A stretch of DNA of 64,000 nt. Origin: Pseudomonas sp. (GTDB lineage Bacteria; Pseudomonadota; Gammaproteobacteria; Pseudomonadales; Pseudomonadaceae). This document shows, piece after piece, positions 43,999 through 53,333 of the stretch; the first letter of the stretch is position 1; every line of letters begins with the position of its first letter. Made by a program: the position numbers and the translations under genes. Below the pieces are notes generated by a model. The model was not told where the DNA came from, did no database searches, and worked only from the letters and a program-made list of their open reading frames with translations. Location of the stretch: assembly GCF_030683065.1 (NCBI RefSeq), contig NZ_JAUXMX010000063.1:1-64000 (forward strand), read 5' to 3'.

Positions 43999-45312
43999 AT
44001 GAAAACGCCGCTGTGGTTCCCGCAAAGCTTCTTCGCTCGCACCCTCTGGTTGGTGTTGATCGTGGTGCTGTTCTCCAAGGCGCTGACCCTGGTTTATCTG
44101 ATGATGAACGAGGATATGTTGGTCGACCGCCAGTACAGCCATGGCGCTGCGTTAACCCTGCGCGCCTATTGGGCGGCTGATCCGGAAGACCGCTCGAAGA
44201 TCGCCAATGCGGCAGGCCTCCAGCGTACGCCGCTCGATGAGGTGCCAGCCAGCGAGCAGCACTGGCCCTACAGCGAGATATTCGAGCGGCAGATGCAGGT
44301 CGAACTCGGGCCTGAAACCGAGGTGCGGGTGCGTGCGAAAAGCCCGCCAGCGTTGTGGGTACGTGCCCCGGCGCTTGGCGATGAGTGGCTGCGGGTGCCG
44401 ATGTACCCGCACCCATTGCGCGGCCAGCGAATCTGGAGCGTACTGGGCTGGTTTCTCGGCATCGGTCTGCTCTCCACAGCGGCCGCCTGGATTTTCGTGC
44501 GCCAGCTCAGTGCGCCCTTGAAGCGTCTGGTGTTCGCCGCTCGCCAGCTCGGCAAGGGCCGCAGTGTGCGTTTGCCAGTGAGCGAAACGCCGAGTGAAAT
44601 GGCCGAGGTGTACCGCGCCTTTAACCAGATGGCCGAAGACGTCGAGCAGGCCGGGCGCGAACGCGAGTTGATGCTGGCGGGTGTGTCCCATGACTTGCGC
44701 ACGCCGTTGACCCGCTTGCGATTGTCTCTGGAACTGCTGAACCACGATTCCGAGCTGACCGAGGACATGGTTCGCGATATCGAAGACATGGACGCGATTC
44801 TCGACCAGTTTCTCGCCTTTATTCGCGACGGCCGCGACGAGCCGGTGGAAGAACTCGACCTGCTTGAGTTGATTCGCGAAGTGGTGGCGCCCTATAACCA
44901 GCAGCGGGAGCAGGTGCGTTTGTGCCTGGAGGTGGTGCCGGCCTTCCCGCTGCGACGGGTGTCGATCAAGCGACTGCTGGTCAATCTGATCGAGAACGCC
45001 CTGCGCTATGGCGGCAATGCGGTAGAAGTTGCCGTGTCGGTGTCGGGCAATTGCAGCGCCCCCTACGTCGTGCTCAGCGTGCTCGACCGTGGCGCCGGTA
45101 TCGATCCGGCCGAGTTGGGCAGCATCTTCAACCCATTTATTCGCGGCGATCGCGCCCGTGGCGGCCAGGGTGCGGGGCTAGGTCTGGCCATCGTCAAGCG
45201 TATTGCCGCCTTGCATGGCGGCAGTGTCGAGTTGCGCAACCGTTCAGGCGGTGGTCTGGAAGCGCGGGTCTGCCTGCCGCTAGGCTTGCTGCTGCCGCGC
45301 GACGCGGTCTGA
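43999..45312 (+). CDS. amgS: EnvZ-like sensor histidine kinase AmgS
   Basis: 437-residue inner-membrane kinase partner of AmgR. Helix TM1 at ~12-35, a periplasmic sensor domain ~36-147, TM2 ~148-168, HAMP ~169-222, and the phospho-acceptor H231 in GVSHDLRTPLTRLRL. The catalytic domain has an N-box (LVNLIENALRYGGNAV), G1 (VLDRGAGIDPAEL) and G2 (GGQGAGLGLAIVKRIAA). ATG at 43999 has no strong Shine-Dalgarno sequence, and a perfect hairpin sits just upstream, so its translation may be set independently of amgR. Confidence 0.92.
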   Translation: MKTPLWFPQSFFARTLWLVLIVVLFSKALTLVYLMMNEDMLVDRQYSHGAALTLRAYWAADPEDRSKIANAAGLQRTPLDEVPASEQHWPYSEIFERQMQVELGPETEVRVRAKSPPALWVRAPALGDEWLRVPMYPHPLRGQRIWSVLGWFLGIGLLSTAAAWIFVRQLSAPLKRLVFAARQLGKGRSVRLPVSETPSEMAEVYRAFNQMAEDVEQAGRERELMLAGVSHDLRTPLTRLRLSLELLNHDSELTEDMVRDIEDMDAILDQFLAFIRDGRDEPVEELDLLELIREVVAPYNQQREQVRLCLEVVPAFPLRRVSIKRLLVNLIENALRYGGNAVEVAVSVSGNCSAPYVVLSVLDRGAGIDPAELGSIFNPFIRGDRARGGQGAGLGLAIVKRIAALHGGSVELRNRSGGGLEARVCLPLGLLLPRDAV

Positions 45313-45342
45313 CCTGCCGCTGCAAGAGACGACCGTGGCTTG

Positions 45343-45410
45343 GTAGGTTGGGTTAGCGGCGGCGCCTGTCTTGAATCAAGTCCGGATTTGCACCGCCGCG
45401 TAACCCAACA
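45343..45410. repeat. Dispersed inverted repeat, family C
   Basis: The left arm GTAGGTTGGGTTAGCGGCGG (45343-45362) faces the right arm CCGCCGCGTAACCCAACA (to 45410), which reads in reverse complement TGTTGGGTTACGCGGCGG. It is located just after amgS. Confidence 0.75.
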
Positions 45411-45605
45411 TGACGTCAGCCGGCACGCTGCAGATGCCGGGTAACGTCGCACGTAAAACGCTGCCCTGAGCGAAGCGCTGAGGAGGCCAACCCATCCACG
45501 GGCCTGCTTCAGCAGCGATGCTTTCAGCCTTCAAGACCCACCGCGGCTAAAGCCCCTTCCACGGTATTTCAGCGTCGCGCTCCGCTGGGTTCGCGGTGCT
45601 TTTCG

Positions 45606-46511
45606 CTAGCCTTTGCCTTTGGTGCGGGTCAGGTGGGGTGCGCTGTTCTTCTCCAGGTACTGGATCACCAGGCTGGCGACATCCTTGCCGGTGGTGGTCT
45701 CGATACCTTCCAGGCCAGGCGAGGAGTTCACCTCCATCACCAGCGGACCGTGGTTGGAGCGCAGAATGTCCACGCCCGCGACACCCAACCCCATCACTTT
45801 GGCTGCGCGGATTGCCGTCATGCGTTCTTCCGGGGTGATCTTGATCAGGCTGGCGCTGCCGCCCCGGTGCAGGTTGGAGCGGAACTCGCCGGCCTTGGCC
45901 TGACGCTTCATCGCGGCGATCACCTTGTCGCCGACCACGAAGCAGCGGATATCCGCGCCGCCAGCTTCCTTGATGTATTCCTGCACCATGATGTTCTGCT
46001 TGAGGCCCATGAAGGCCTCGATCACTGACTCGGCGGCTTTAGCGGTTTCGCAAAGCACCACGCCGATGCCTTGGGTGCCTTCCAGCACCTTGATCACCAG
46101 CGGCGCGCCGTTGACCATCTGGATCAGGTCGTCGATGTCGTCCGGCGAGTGGGCAAAACCGGTTACTGGCAGGCCGATGCCGCGCCGTGACAGCAGTTGC
46201 AGCGAGCGCAGCTTGTCCCGCGAGCGGGCGATCGCCACCGACTCGTTGAGCGGGAACACACCCATCATCTCGAACTGACGCAGCACTGCGCAGCCATAAA
46301 AGGTCACCGAGGCACCGATCCGCGGGATCACCGCATCGAAGCCCTCTAGCGGTTGGCCGCGGTAGTGGATCTGCGGCTTGTGGCTGGCGATATTCATATA
46401 GGCGCGCAGGGTGTCGATGACCACCACCTCATGGCCGCGCAGCTGACCGGCCTCGACCAGGCGACGAGTGGAATAGAGGCGCGGATTGCGCGACAGTACA
46501 GCGATTTTCAT
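45606..46511 (-). CDS. rimK: Ribosomal protein S6 glutamate ligase
   Basis: ATP-grasp ligase that adds glutamate residues to the C terminus of ribosomal protein S6. 301 residues. The N-terminal domain MKIAVLSRNPRLYSTRRLVEAG is characteristic. The ATP-grasp core includes VNGAPLVIKVLEGTQGIGVVL, VQEYIKEAGGADIRCFVVGDKV, and the metal-binding GPLVMEVNSSPGLEGIE. The gene overlaps the end of rimB by 4 bp (ATGA), so translation is coupled. In Pseudomonas, RimK is reported to alter ribosome composition and is controlled by RimB and RimA; I see no rimA next to it. Confidence 0.95.
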   Translation of the reverse strand: MKIAVLSRNPRLYSTRRLVEAGQLRGHEVVVIDTLRAYMNIASHKPQIHYRGQPLEGFDAVIPRIGASVTFYGCAVLRQFEMMGVFPLNESVAIARSRDKLRSLQLLSRRGIGLPVTGFAHSPDDIDDLIQMVNGAPLVIKVLEGTQGIGVVLCETAKAAESVIEAFMGLKQNIMVQEYIKEAGGADIRCFVVGDKVIAAMKRQAKAGEFRSNLHRGGSASLIKITPEERMTAIRAAKVMGLGVAGVDILRSNHGPLVMEVNSSPGLEGIETTTGKDVASLVIQYLEKNSAPHLTRTKGKG

Positions 46512-46975
46512 GGGGCACCAGAGAGGTCAGCAAGCGAGGGTTTGTCTTGAACGTAAGTCAGCGCCGGATTGACCACCAGTTGGCCAGCAACCAGTGCTTT
46601 GGAGCCGAGCAGTACGCGATAGCGCATGGTCTTGCGGCAAGTCAGGGTGAACTCCACTGGCCACAGGCGATCACCCAGGGCCATGTGGGTGCTGATAACG
46701 TAGCGGCTCTGCACGTGGCCGGTGGAACTCTTGATGTTCTTCAGTGTTACCAGTGGCGCTTCACAGCGATGGCGGCGCTGCACCAGCGTGCCGAGATGCG
46801 CGGTGAAGCGCACCCAGTCTTCGCCATCACGCTGGAACGGCTGGATGTCGCTGGCGTGCAGGCAGGAGGTGCTGGCACCGGTGTCGATTTTTGCGCGCAG
46901 ACCTACCATGCCCAGGTCGGGCAGGTTGATCCATTCGCGCAGGCCGATCACGCTGAGATGGTCGAAGGTCTTCAA
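46508..46975 (-). CDS. rimB: RimB-like retropepsin-fold protease
   Basis: 155-residue cytosolic protein of the RimB/YjfK-like 'ATP-dependent zinc protease' family. The retropepsin-like active-site motif is D31-T-G in LRAKIDTGASTSCLHASD, and DIQPFQRDGEDWVRF follows. RimB counteracts or modulates RimK glutamylation of S6. The likely start is TTG at 46975; the downstream rimK ATG overlaps its stop. A second, secreted member of the family is encoded at 56382-56882. Confidence 0.88.
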   Translation of the reverse strand: MKTFDHLSVIGLREWINLPDLGMVGLRAKIDTGASTSCLHASDIQPFQRDGEDWVRFTAHLGTLVQRRHRCEAPLVTLKNIKSSTGHVQSRYVISTHMALGDRLWPVEFTLTCRKTMRYRVLLGSKALVAGQLVVNPALTYVQDKPSLADLSGAP

Positions 46976-47091
46976 ATTGGGCGAGTTCCGTCAGGCCAGG
47001 TTGGCCTATAGTTGCGGGCATTCTAGTTGGGCCTAATGACAACTGCATCAGGCAAAATTCACGTGGGCTGACTGTTTCGATCGAGAGCGCA

Positions 47092-47487
47092 ATGAGCGAC
47101 AAAGAAGACGACAAGATACGCCTGGATAAATGGCTATGGGCGGCACGTTTTTACAAGACTCGCGCCCTGGCCAAGGCCGCCATCGAGGGCGGCAAGGTGC
47201 ATTGCCGTGGCGAGCGCTGCAAGCCTGGCAAGGAACCGCGGATCGGCGACGAACTGCTGATTCGCGTTGGCTTCGACGAGCGCACCGTGGTGATTCAGGC
47301 ACTGTGCGCGGTGCGCCGTGGTGCGCCCGAGGCGCAGGCTCTGTACAGCGAAACCGCCGAGAGTATAGAGCGCCGTGAACAGGCCGCCGTACAGCGCAAG
47401 ACCGGTGCCCTGGGCGTGCAGACCGACGGACGGCCCAGCAAGAAGCAGCGTCGACAGATCCATCGATTTCGCGATGGCCAGGATTGA
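47092..47487 (+). CDS. hslR: Heat-shock S4-domain RNA-binding protein (Hsp15)
   Basis: 131-residue protein with an N-terminal S4 RNA-binding domain (IRLDKWLWAARFYKTRALAKAAIEGGKV, RIGDELLIRVG) and a basic C-terminal tail (KKQRRQIHRF). E. coli Hsp15 recycles stalled 50S subunits carrying nascent chains. ATG at 47092 follows GAGAGCG. It is divergent from rimB and close to it, in the arrangement I remember for P. aeruginosa. Confidence 0.9.
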   Translation: MSDKEDDKIRLDKWLWAARFYKTRALAKAAIEGGKVHCRGERCKPGKEPRIGDELLIRVGFDERTVVIQALCAVRRGAPEAQALYSETAESIERREQAAVQRKTGALGVQTDGRPSKKQRRQIHRFRDGQD

Positions 47488-47675
47488 GCACAGACCGCGA
47501 CCCGCAGGCAGTGCGCCGTGGTTCATGATTTTTGGCACAAAAGCTGGCGGGCTGTCGCTGCGCGCCGAACGGAACGCCGCCGGAGTGGCGCTAGCGCATC
47601 TGCGCGAACGCCTGGTCGTGCCCTTCGACAGGTGGCGCGCTTTGATTTTTCCTCGGTGCGCTCCCTCCCGAGACC

Positions 47676-49517
47676 TTAAAGCGGCCAGGCCACTAGCAGC
47701 AGCGGCACACCGACCAGCACCACGAGAATTTCCATCGGCAGGCCCAGGCGCCAGTAATCGCCGAAGCGAAAGCCACCTGGGCTGAGAATCAGGGTGTTGT
47801 TCTGGTGACCGATGGGCGTGAGGAACGAGCAAGAGGCGCCAATGGCTACCGCCATCAGCAGCGAGTCGGGGCTGACGCCAAGCTGGCTGGCTGCGCTCAG
47901 GGCGATCGGGCACATCACCGCTGCAGTGGCGGCGTTGTTCATGAAATCCGAGAGGGTCATGCTCACCACCAGCAACAGGGTGAGCACGACCACCGGGTTG
48001 CCCTGGGCGACGTGCTCCATCAGCAGGCGCGCCAGCAAATCTGCTGCACCGCTGCTGGACATGGCGCCGGCCACCGGGATCAAAGCGCCGAGCAGGACGA
48101 TCACCGGCCAGTCGATGGACTCGTAAATCGCGCGCAACGGCACCACGCGCATCACCATGAATACCAGCACGCCAGCGGCGAAGGCCACGGCGGCCGAGAG
48201 CAGCCCCGTGGCGGAAACCAGCACGGCCAACAGCATCACCCCCAGAGCCAGGCCCGCGTGGGTGGGATTGGGAATACTGATAGCGCGGTCGGCCAGCGGT
48301 ATGCAGGCATAGTCGCCGGCAAGCTCGGCAATATCGCCCGGCGTACCCTGCATCAGCAGAACATCGCCTGGGCCGATCAGGGTCGAGCGCAGGCGCTTGA
48401 TCGAACGATGATTCGCCCGTGAGATCGCCAGCAGGTTGATGCTATAGCGGCTACGCAGGCGGATGCTGCTGGCCGAACGCCCAACCAGGTGGGAATCGGG
48501 TCGTACCAGCAGTTCCTGCAGGACGGTGTCACTGCCGCTGCCGTCTTTCTTGTCGGTGTCTGGCTCAGGGCTTGTCGGGGCGTCTTGGGTTTCGGCTGCG
48601 CTGTCCTCGTCGGCGGGCGCCTCCAGCGTGCGTTCAGCTTCCAGTTGCAGGCCCAGTTTGCCGAGTATGGTGCCGAGGGCCTCGGGTTCGGCTTCGATCA
48701 CCAGTACGTCACCGTCGCGCAAGATCCGTCGCGGGTCGGGTGCTGACAGGTGCAGGTCGTTGCGCGCCATGCCTATCACCTGGGCGTCGGCCTCATCCAG
48801 CAACTGCTCGACTTCGCGCAAACGCTTGCCGGCCACCTTGGCGCCTTGCTTGACCCGGACCTCGGTCAAGTAGGTGCCGGTGTCGAAGCTGGCCACATTG
48901 GCCACCTCGCGCTTGGGCACCAGGCGCCAGCCGAACAGGGTGATAAACAGCACGCCGCTGAGCGCTACCGCAACGCCAACCGGGCTGAAATCGAACATGG
49001 CGAAGGGGCCAGCACCGCTCTGCGCGCGAAAGCTGGAGACGATCAGGTTGGGTGGCGTGCCGATCAGCGTGGTCATGCCGCCAAGAATGGTGCCGAAGGC
49101 CAGCGGCATCAGCACTCGGCCCGGAGGCAGACCCTGCTTGGCAGCGATCTGCAGGGCAATCGGCATCAACAGGGCCAGCGCCCCGACGTTGTTCATAAAG
49201 GCCGAGAGCAGCGCGCCAAGGCCGGTCAGTGCGGCAATCGAGAGCATCGGTCCTGCACTGCTGGGCAGCACGCGCTGGGCCAGGGCATCGACCACGCCGG
49301 TAATCTGCAGGCCGTGGCTCAACACCAGCACGCAGGCGACAGTGATCACCGCAGGGTGGCCGAAGCCGGCGAAGGCCTGCTCGTCCGGTACCAAACCGAC
49401 CAGCACGCAGGCGAGCAAGGCGCCGAGTGCGACCACGTCGTGGCGCCAGCGGCCCCAGATAAACAGCCCGATGGTGGCGACGAGGATGGCGAAGATCAAG
49501 CCTTGGTCTTGGGTCAT
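47676..49517 (-). CDS. SLC13-type permease with TrkA-C domains
   Basis: 613-residue membrane protein. The N-terminal membrane block (~1-190) includes FAGFGHPAVITVACVLVLSHGLQ and GGMTTLIGTPPNLIVSSF. The middle (~200-390) contains two TrkA-C (RCK_C) domains around an acidic low-complexity linker with Asp/Glu/Ser. The C-terminal block (~410-613) includes DFMNNAATAAVMCPIALSAA and LTPIGHQNNTLILSPGG. The TrkA-C insertion is typical of putative sulfate/dicarboxylate-like anion transporters of the SLC13 group; the substrate is unknown. The frame is open to 49565, but ATG at 49517 (MTQDQGLIF) begins with the first helix. Confidence 0.85.
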   Translation of the reverse strand: MTQDQGLIFAILVATIGLFIWGRWRHDVVALGALLACVLVGLVPDEQAFAGFGHPAVITVACVLVLSHGLQITGVVDALAQRVLPSSAGPMLSIAALTGLGALLSAFMNNVGALALLMPIALQIAAKQGLPPGRVLMPLAFGTILGGMTTLIGTPPNLIVSSFRAQSGAGPFAMFDFSPVGVAVALSGVLFITLFGWRLVPKREVANVASFDTGTYLTEVRVKQGAKVAGKRLREVEQLLDEADAQVIGMARNDLHLSAPDPRRILRDGDVLVIEAEPEALGTILGKLGLQLEAERTLEAPADEDSAAETQDAPTSPEPDTDKKDGSGSDTVLQELLVRPDSHLVGRSASSIRLRSRYSINLLAISRANHRSIKRLRSTLIGPGDVLLMQGTPGDIAELAGDYACIPLADRAISIPNPTHAGLALGVMLLAVLVSATGLLSAAVAFAAGVLVFMVMRVVPLRAIYESIDWPVIVLLGALIPVAGAMSSSGAADLLARLLMEHVAQGNPVVVLTLLLVVSMTLSDFMNNAATAAVMCPIALSAASQLGVSPDSLLMAVAIGASCSFLTPIGHQNNTLILSPGGFRFGDYWRLGLPMEILVVLVGVPLLLVAWPL

Positions 49518-49675
49518 GCGGGCGAGTGGTCCTTGGGCGAAAGGTCGGCGCACCCCCTGGGGCATGGCCGTGTTTAGTCCCTGCTAGCTTTGTAGCAGAG
49601 CGCGGACCGCCGCGTCAGTTCAATTGCCTGTGGTTCACACGCTCGCGGACACGTCCCCTCCCACAAGGGCGCGCC

Positions 49676-50860
49676 TCAGGCGTATTGCGCCGCCGCGTAG
49701 CCCGAAGCCCAGGCCCACTGGAAGTTGAAACCGCCCAGATGGCCACTGACATCCAGCACCTCGCCAATGAAGTAAAGCCCCGGGCTTTTCAGCGATTCCA
49801 TGGTCTTCGACGACACCTCGCAGGTATCCACGCCGCCCAGGGTCACCTCGGCGGTGCGGTAGCCCTCGGTGCCGGCGGGCACCAGTTGCCAGTCGCCCAG
49901 GTGCTCGGCTATCGCCTTGAGTTCGCCCGGGGTGTACTGCTTCAGCGGTTTGTTAACGAACCAGTTGTCGACCAGCAGCCCGGCCATCTTCTTGGTGAAC
50001 AGTTCGGCAAGCAGGGTCTTCAGCTCGCTGTTCGGCCGTTCGCGCTGCTGCTCGGTCAGCCACTCGGGCAGGTCGATGTGCGGCAGCAGGTCGATATGCA
50101 CGGTGTCGCCCGGTTGCCAGAATGAGGAGATTTGCAAAATCGCCGGCCCGGAAAGGCCGCGGTGAGTAAACAGGATGTTCTCGCGGAAACTATGGCCGTT
50201 GCAGCTGACCAGGCAATCCTCTACCGAGGTGCCGGACAACTCCGTGCACAGCGTCTTCAGCTGCGGATCGGTAATCGTGAATGGCACCAGCCCGGCGCGG
50301 GTCGGCAGCAGGGTATGACCGAACTGCCTGGCCACTTGGTAGCCGAAGCCCGTGGCGCCGAGGGTCGGAATCGACAGGCCTCCGGTGGCGATCACCAGCG
50401 ACTCGCAGCGCACCAGGCCGGCGCTGGTCTGCAACTGGTAGCCAGCCTCCCGCTTGGCGATATCACTGACTGAGGTCTCCAAACGCAGCTCGACACCGGC
50501 CTGCGCGCACTCGTCGAGGAGCATGCCGAGGATGTCGCTGGCCTTGTGGTCGCAGAACAGCTGGCCGAGTTTTTTCTCGTGGTAGGCCACGCCATGTTTG
50601 GCGACCAGGCCGATGAAATCCCACTGGGTATAGCGCGCCAGGGCCGATTTGCAGAAGTGTGGGTTCTGCGAGAGAAAGTTGTCCGGCTCGCAATACAGGT
50701 TGGTGAAATTGCAGCGCCCGCCGCCGGACATCAGGATCTTCTTGCCGGCCTTGTTCGCATGGTCGAGCAGCAGCACCTTGCGTCCGCGCCCGGCGGCAGT
50801 CAACGCACACATCAAGCCAGCGGCACCGGCGCCGATAATCACCACGTCACTCACTTGCAC
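49676..50860 (-). CDS. YhiN/HI0933-family flavoprotein
   Basis: 394-residue predicted FAD-dependent oxidoreductase. The N-terminal dinucleotide motif VVIIGAGAAGLMCALTAAGRG is followed by GKKILMSGGGRCNFTN, a hallmark of the HI0933 family. LVIATGGLSIPTLGATGFGYQVARQFGH and a C-terminal VTLGGVDTCEVSSKTMESLKSPGLYFIGEVLDVSGHLGGFNFQWAWASGY segment are also present. The physiological substrate is unknown. Three in-frame GTG codons could start it; the one at 50860 (MQVSDVV) has GGGGAA six bases upstream and is preferred to the frame opening at 50905. Confidence 0.85.
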   Translation of the reverse strand: MQVSDVVIIGAGAAGLMCALTAAGRGRKVLLLDHANKAGKKILMSGGGRCNFTNLYCEPDNFLSQNPHFCKSALARYTQWDFIGLVAKHGVAYHEKKLGQLFCDHKASDILGMLLDECAQAGVELRLETSVSDIAKREAGYQLQTSAGLVRCESLVIATGGLSIPTLGATGFGYQVARQFGHTLLPTRAGLVPFTITDPQLKTLCTELSGTSVEDCLVSCNGHSFRENILFTHRGLSGPAILQISSFWQPGDTVHIDLLPHIDLPEWLTEQQRERPNSELKTLLAELFTKKMAGLLVDNWFVNKPLKQYTPGELKAIAEHLGDWQLVPAGTEGYRTAEVTLGGVDTCEVSSKTMESLKSPGLYFIGEVLDVSGHLGGFNFQWAWASGYAAAQYA

Positions 50861-51297
50861 AGCCACTTCCCCGCAACCCGACAGGCGCCGCGAGCGCGGC
50901 GCCAAACAGCGCGCATCTTACCCGAAGGCACAAGTGGCCTGTTTGATCTGTTCGGCTCGTCGCTCTGGGCCGTTACCATCCTCGGCTCATGACCTGTCTG
51001 CGCCCTTGCGTTCACCCAGGCGTTTAGCGCTCGGAACAGGTTAGTCATAAGACGGCTAGGCTGTTATAGGGCGATTTTTTATAGTGCGTTAGCTGCACGG
51101 GCCCGCTATTGGCTCGCGGTATCAAGATATAGTCGCAGCTACTTTGAAAGAGCATGCCAAGCACCTTTTGGTGGCGGTGTACAAGCCTGATGGCTCCTCA
51201 ACCCACAGCAGGTGCTCAGTGCTGCTATAAACACTAAGGCTGCACTTTCGGGTGGTGGCTGACCGGTCTGAGATTTTTGCCTTATGGACAGCCCGTA
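50861..51297. other. Intergenic region before the second solute-binding protein gene
   Basis: About 437 bp. It includes an AT-rich tract (GGCGATTTTTTATAGTGCG near 51070) that may hold the promoter of the gene at 51298. Short frames on either strand have no ribosome binding site or recognisable product. Confidence 0.5.
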
Positions 51298-52029
51298 ATG
51301 AATGGATTACGAGTGTTGTGTTTGTCACTGTTGCTGCTGCCGTTGGGCGTCGTGGCGCAGACCTTGCGTCTGGTGGCTGACCCCTGGCCGCCGTTCAATG
51401 ACCAGGCGCTGCCCAATAACGGTGTGGCTTCCGATCTGGTGAGTAGCGCGTTGGATCGTGCAGGCTATGCCACGACATATGCGCAGGTACCCTGGGAGCG
51501 AGCGGTTCGGGGCTTAAAACGCAGCGATTACGATGTGCTGATTAATGCCTGGTACGCCGATGAGCGTGCCAGCTACGGTTACTTCTCCGCGCCTTTTCTG
51601 CTCAATCGCATCCATTTTCTGCGGCGCAAGGGCAGCACCATCGAGTTTGAGCAGCTGGCCGATCTGTATCCCCAGCGCATCGCGGTGGTGCGCGGTTATG
51701 CCTATTCCTCCGAGTTCACTAGCGACCCGCTGCTGCGCAAAGTTGCAGTCGGCAGTTTCGTCAGCGCCGCGCGCATGCTGCATGCCGGGCGGGTCGAGTT
51801 GACTCTGGAGGACGAGTTCGTAGCCCGCTATCACCTGGCCCGCGAGCTTAGCGATATCAGCCATGAACTGGAGTTTTTGCCGCGCCCGTTGAGCGAGAAC
51901 GGTTTGCATATCTTGATCCGTCGCAGCCATCCAGATCACCAGAAAATTGCCGAGGCGTTCAATCAGGCTATTGCTGCCATGCACGCCGACGGCAGCTATA
52001 CGGCGATTCTCAAACGGCATGGGCTGTAG
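51298..52029 (+). CDS. Periplasmic solute-binding protein, family 3-like
   Basis: 243-residue secreted protein with a signal peptide (residues ~1-21, LRVLCLSLLLLPLGVVAQ). The mature protein follows the family 3 pattern: LRLVADPWPPFND, SDLVSSALDRAGYATTYAQVPWERAVRGLKRSDYDVLINAWY and FSAPFLLNRIHFL. There is no transporter gene nearby; it is an orphan like that at 6709. Its TAG stop directly abuts the stop of the convergent GGDEF regulator gene with no bases between. The ligand is unknown; a sensory role is possible. Confidence 0.78.
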   Translation: MNGLRVLCLSLLLLPLGVVAQTLRLVADPWPPFNDQALPNNGVASDLVSSALDRAGYATTYAQVPWERAVRGLKRSDYDVLINAWYADERASYGYFSAPFLLNRIHFLRRKGSTIEFEQLADLYPQRIAVVRGYAYSSEFTSDPLLRKVAVGSFVSAARMLHAGRVELTLEDEFVARYHLARELSDISHELEFLPRPLSENGLHILIRRSHPDHQKIAEAFNQAIAAMHADGSYTAILKRHGL

Positions 52030-53265
52030 TTACTGCCAGCAGTTACGCCCGCGGCCCTGGGACTTAGCCTGATACAGGCGCCGATCGGCGTGGTGCAACA
52101 GACTTTCCAGGTCATCCGGTGGGCCATGGTAGATGCCCGCGCTGAATGACAGTGGTGGTGCGCCGATGGCGTATTTAAGGCCGGCGCAGTGCGTGCGCAG
52201 TTGGTCGAGCGTGTCACTCAGGGTTGCGGCATCCTGCTGGCTGAGCATGGCGAACTCTTCACCGCCCAGGCGGCCGAGCAGGGCGCTCGGGAAGGCGCTG
52301 GACAGCGCACGGGAGAACCCGGCCAGTGCTGCGTCGCCGCTGGCGTGGCCGTGTTCATCGTTGATCCGCTTGAAAAAGTCCAGATCGAGCATCGCCACGC
52401 TTAGTGCTCTGCCGTCTGAGCGCGCCTGCTGGAGGAGTTGCTGGCTGTGCTCATAGAATGAGCGGCGGTTATTCAGGCCTGTGAGGACATCGTACTGTGC
52501 GGCCTTTTTGAGTGCGCGCAACAGGTCACGGCGTTCGAGAGTCGACATCACCCGGCAGTTGAGCTCCTCCGGGCAAAAGGGCTTGCGCAGAAAGTCGTCG
52601 GCGCCGTGCTTGATAAACTTGGCGCTGAGTGAGCCCTTGGTGTCGGCGGACAGGCCGAGAATGATCAGCTCGTGGCGCTTCAGCTTCTGCCGCAACAGCT
52701 TGACCAAATCGAAGCCACAGATGCCCGGCATGCTGTGATCTACCAGCAGCAGATCGATATCCGGCTGTTCGTTGAGAATGCGCAGTGCTTCGTCGCCGTC
52801 ACAGGCTTCGAGAATCTGGAAGCGCTGCGGCGTTAGTACGTGGCGGATGTAATGGCGGGTGGCGTCGGAGTCCTCGGCGATCAGGATCTTCACCGTGCTG
52901 TTGCTTTCCAGGCGGTGCAGCAGGCGGAAGACGTACTCGTAGGAGTGCTGGCTTTCCTTGAGCACGTAATCGACCACGCCCTTGAGCAGCATCTGGTCGC
53001 GCCGCTGTTCATTGTAAGTGCCGCTGAGGACGATGCAGGGCAGGTGATAGCTCATCACCACATCGACGATTTCACCGTCGGGGGCATCTGGCAAGTTGAG
53101 GTCGACGATCGCCGCGAAGAACAGCTGCGCCGAGGTTTCCAGCATCACCTGAGCTTCGTCCATGGTGGCGCAGAAGATCGGTTGGAAGCCGGTCTCCTTG
53201 CGAAACATATGCTCAAGGATCTTCAGCACCAGCGGGCTGTCTTCGATCACCAGAATATTGCGCAA
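52030..53265 (-). CDS. Two-receiver diguanylate cyclase (REC-REC-GGDEF)
   Basis: 411-residue cytosolic regulator. The first receiver (~1-120) has D55 in IVDLNLPD; the second (~124-240) has D176 in LLVDHSMPGICG and K in DDFLRKPFCPEEL. The GGDEF domain (~255-411) keeps the active-site GGEEF at 334-338, so it should make cyclic-di-GMP from two GTP. The RxxD inhibitory site expected just before GGEEF is missing (FPSA there), so product inhibition is probably absent. The start is TTG at 53265 with GGAG seven bases upstream. No cognate kinase is adjacent. Architecture is PleD-like. Confidence 0.88.
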   Translation of the reverse strand: MRNILVIEDSPLVLKILEHMFRKETGFQPIFCATMDEAQVMLETSAQLFFAAIVDLNLPDAPDGEIVDVVMSYHLPCIVLSGTYNEQRRDQMLLKGVVDYVLKESQHSYEYVFRLLHRLESNSTVKILIAEDSDATRHYIRHVLTPQRFQILEACDGDEALRILNEQPDIDLLLVDHSMPGICGFDLVKLLRQKLKRHELIILGLSADTKGSLSAKFIKHGADDFLRKPFCPEELNCRVMSTLERRDLLRALKKAAQYDVLTGLNNRRSFYEHSQQLLQQARSDGRALSVAMLDLDFFKRINDEHGHASGDAALAGFSRALSSAFPSALLGRLGGEEFAMLSQQDAATLSDTLDQLRTHCAGLKYAIGAPPLSFSAGIYHGPPDDLESLLHHADRRLYQAKSQGRGRNCWQ

Positions 53266-53333
53266 GGAGACACTCCACTGTCACTGGGCGGATTATTGCG
53301 GTCTTCTTCTGTTTGGCTCATGCCACTCAGTAA

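Noticed and set aside
50851..51297. Short minus-strand frames upstream of the second solute-binding protein gene
   Set aside because: No ribosome binding sites, one overlaps the start of the YhiN-like gene, and the products match nothing I know.
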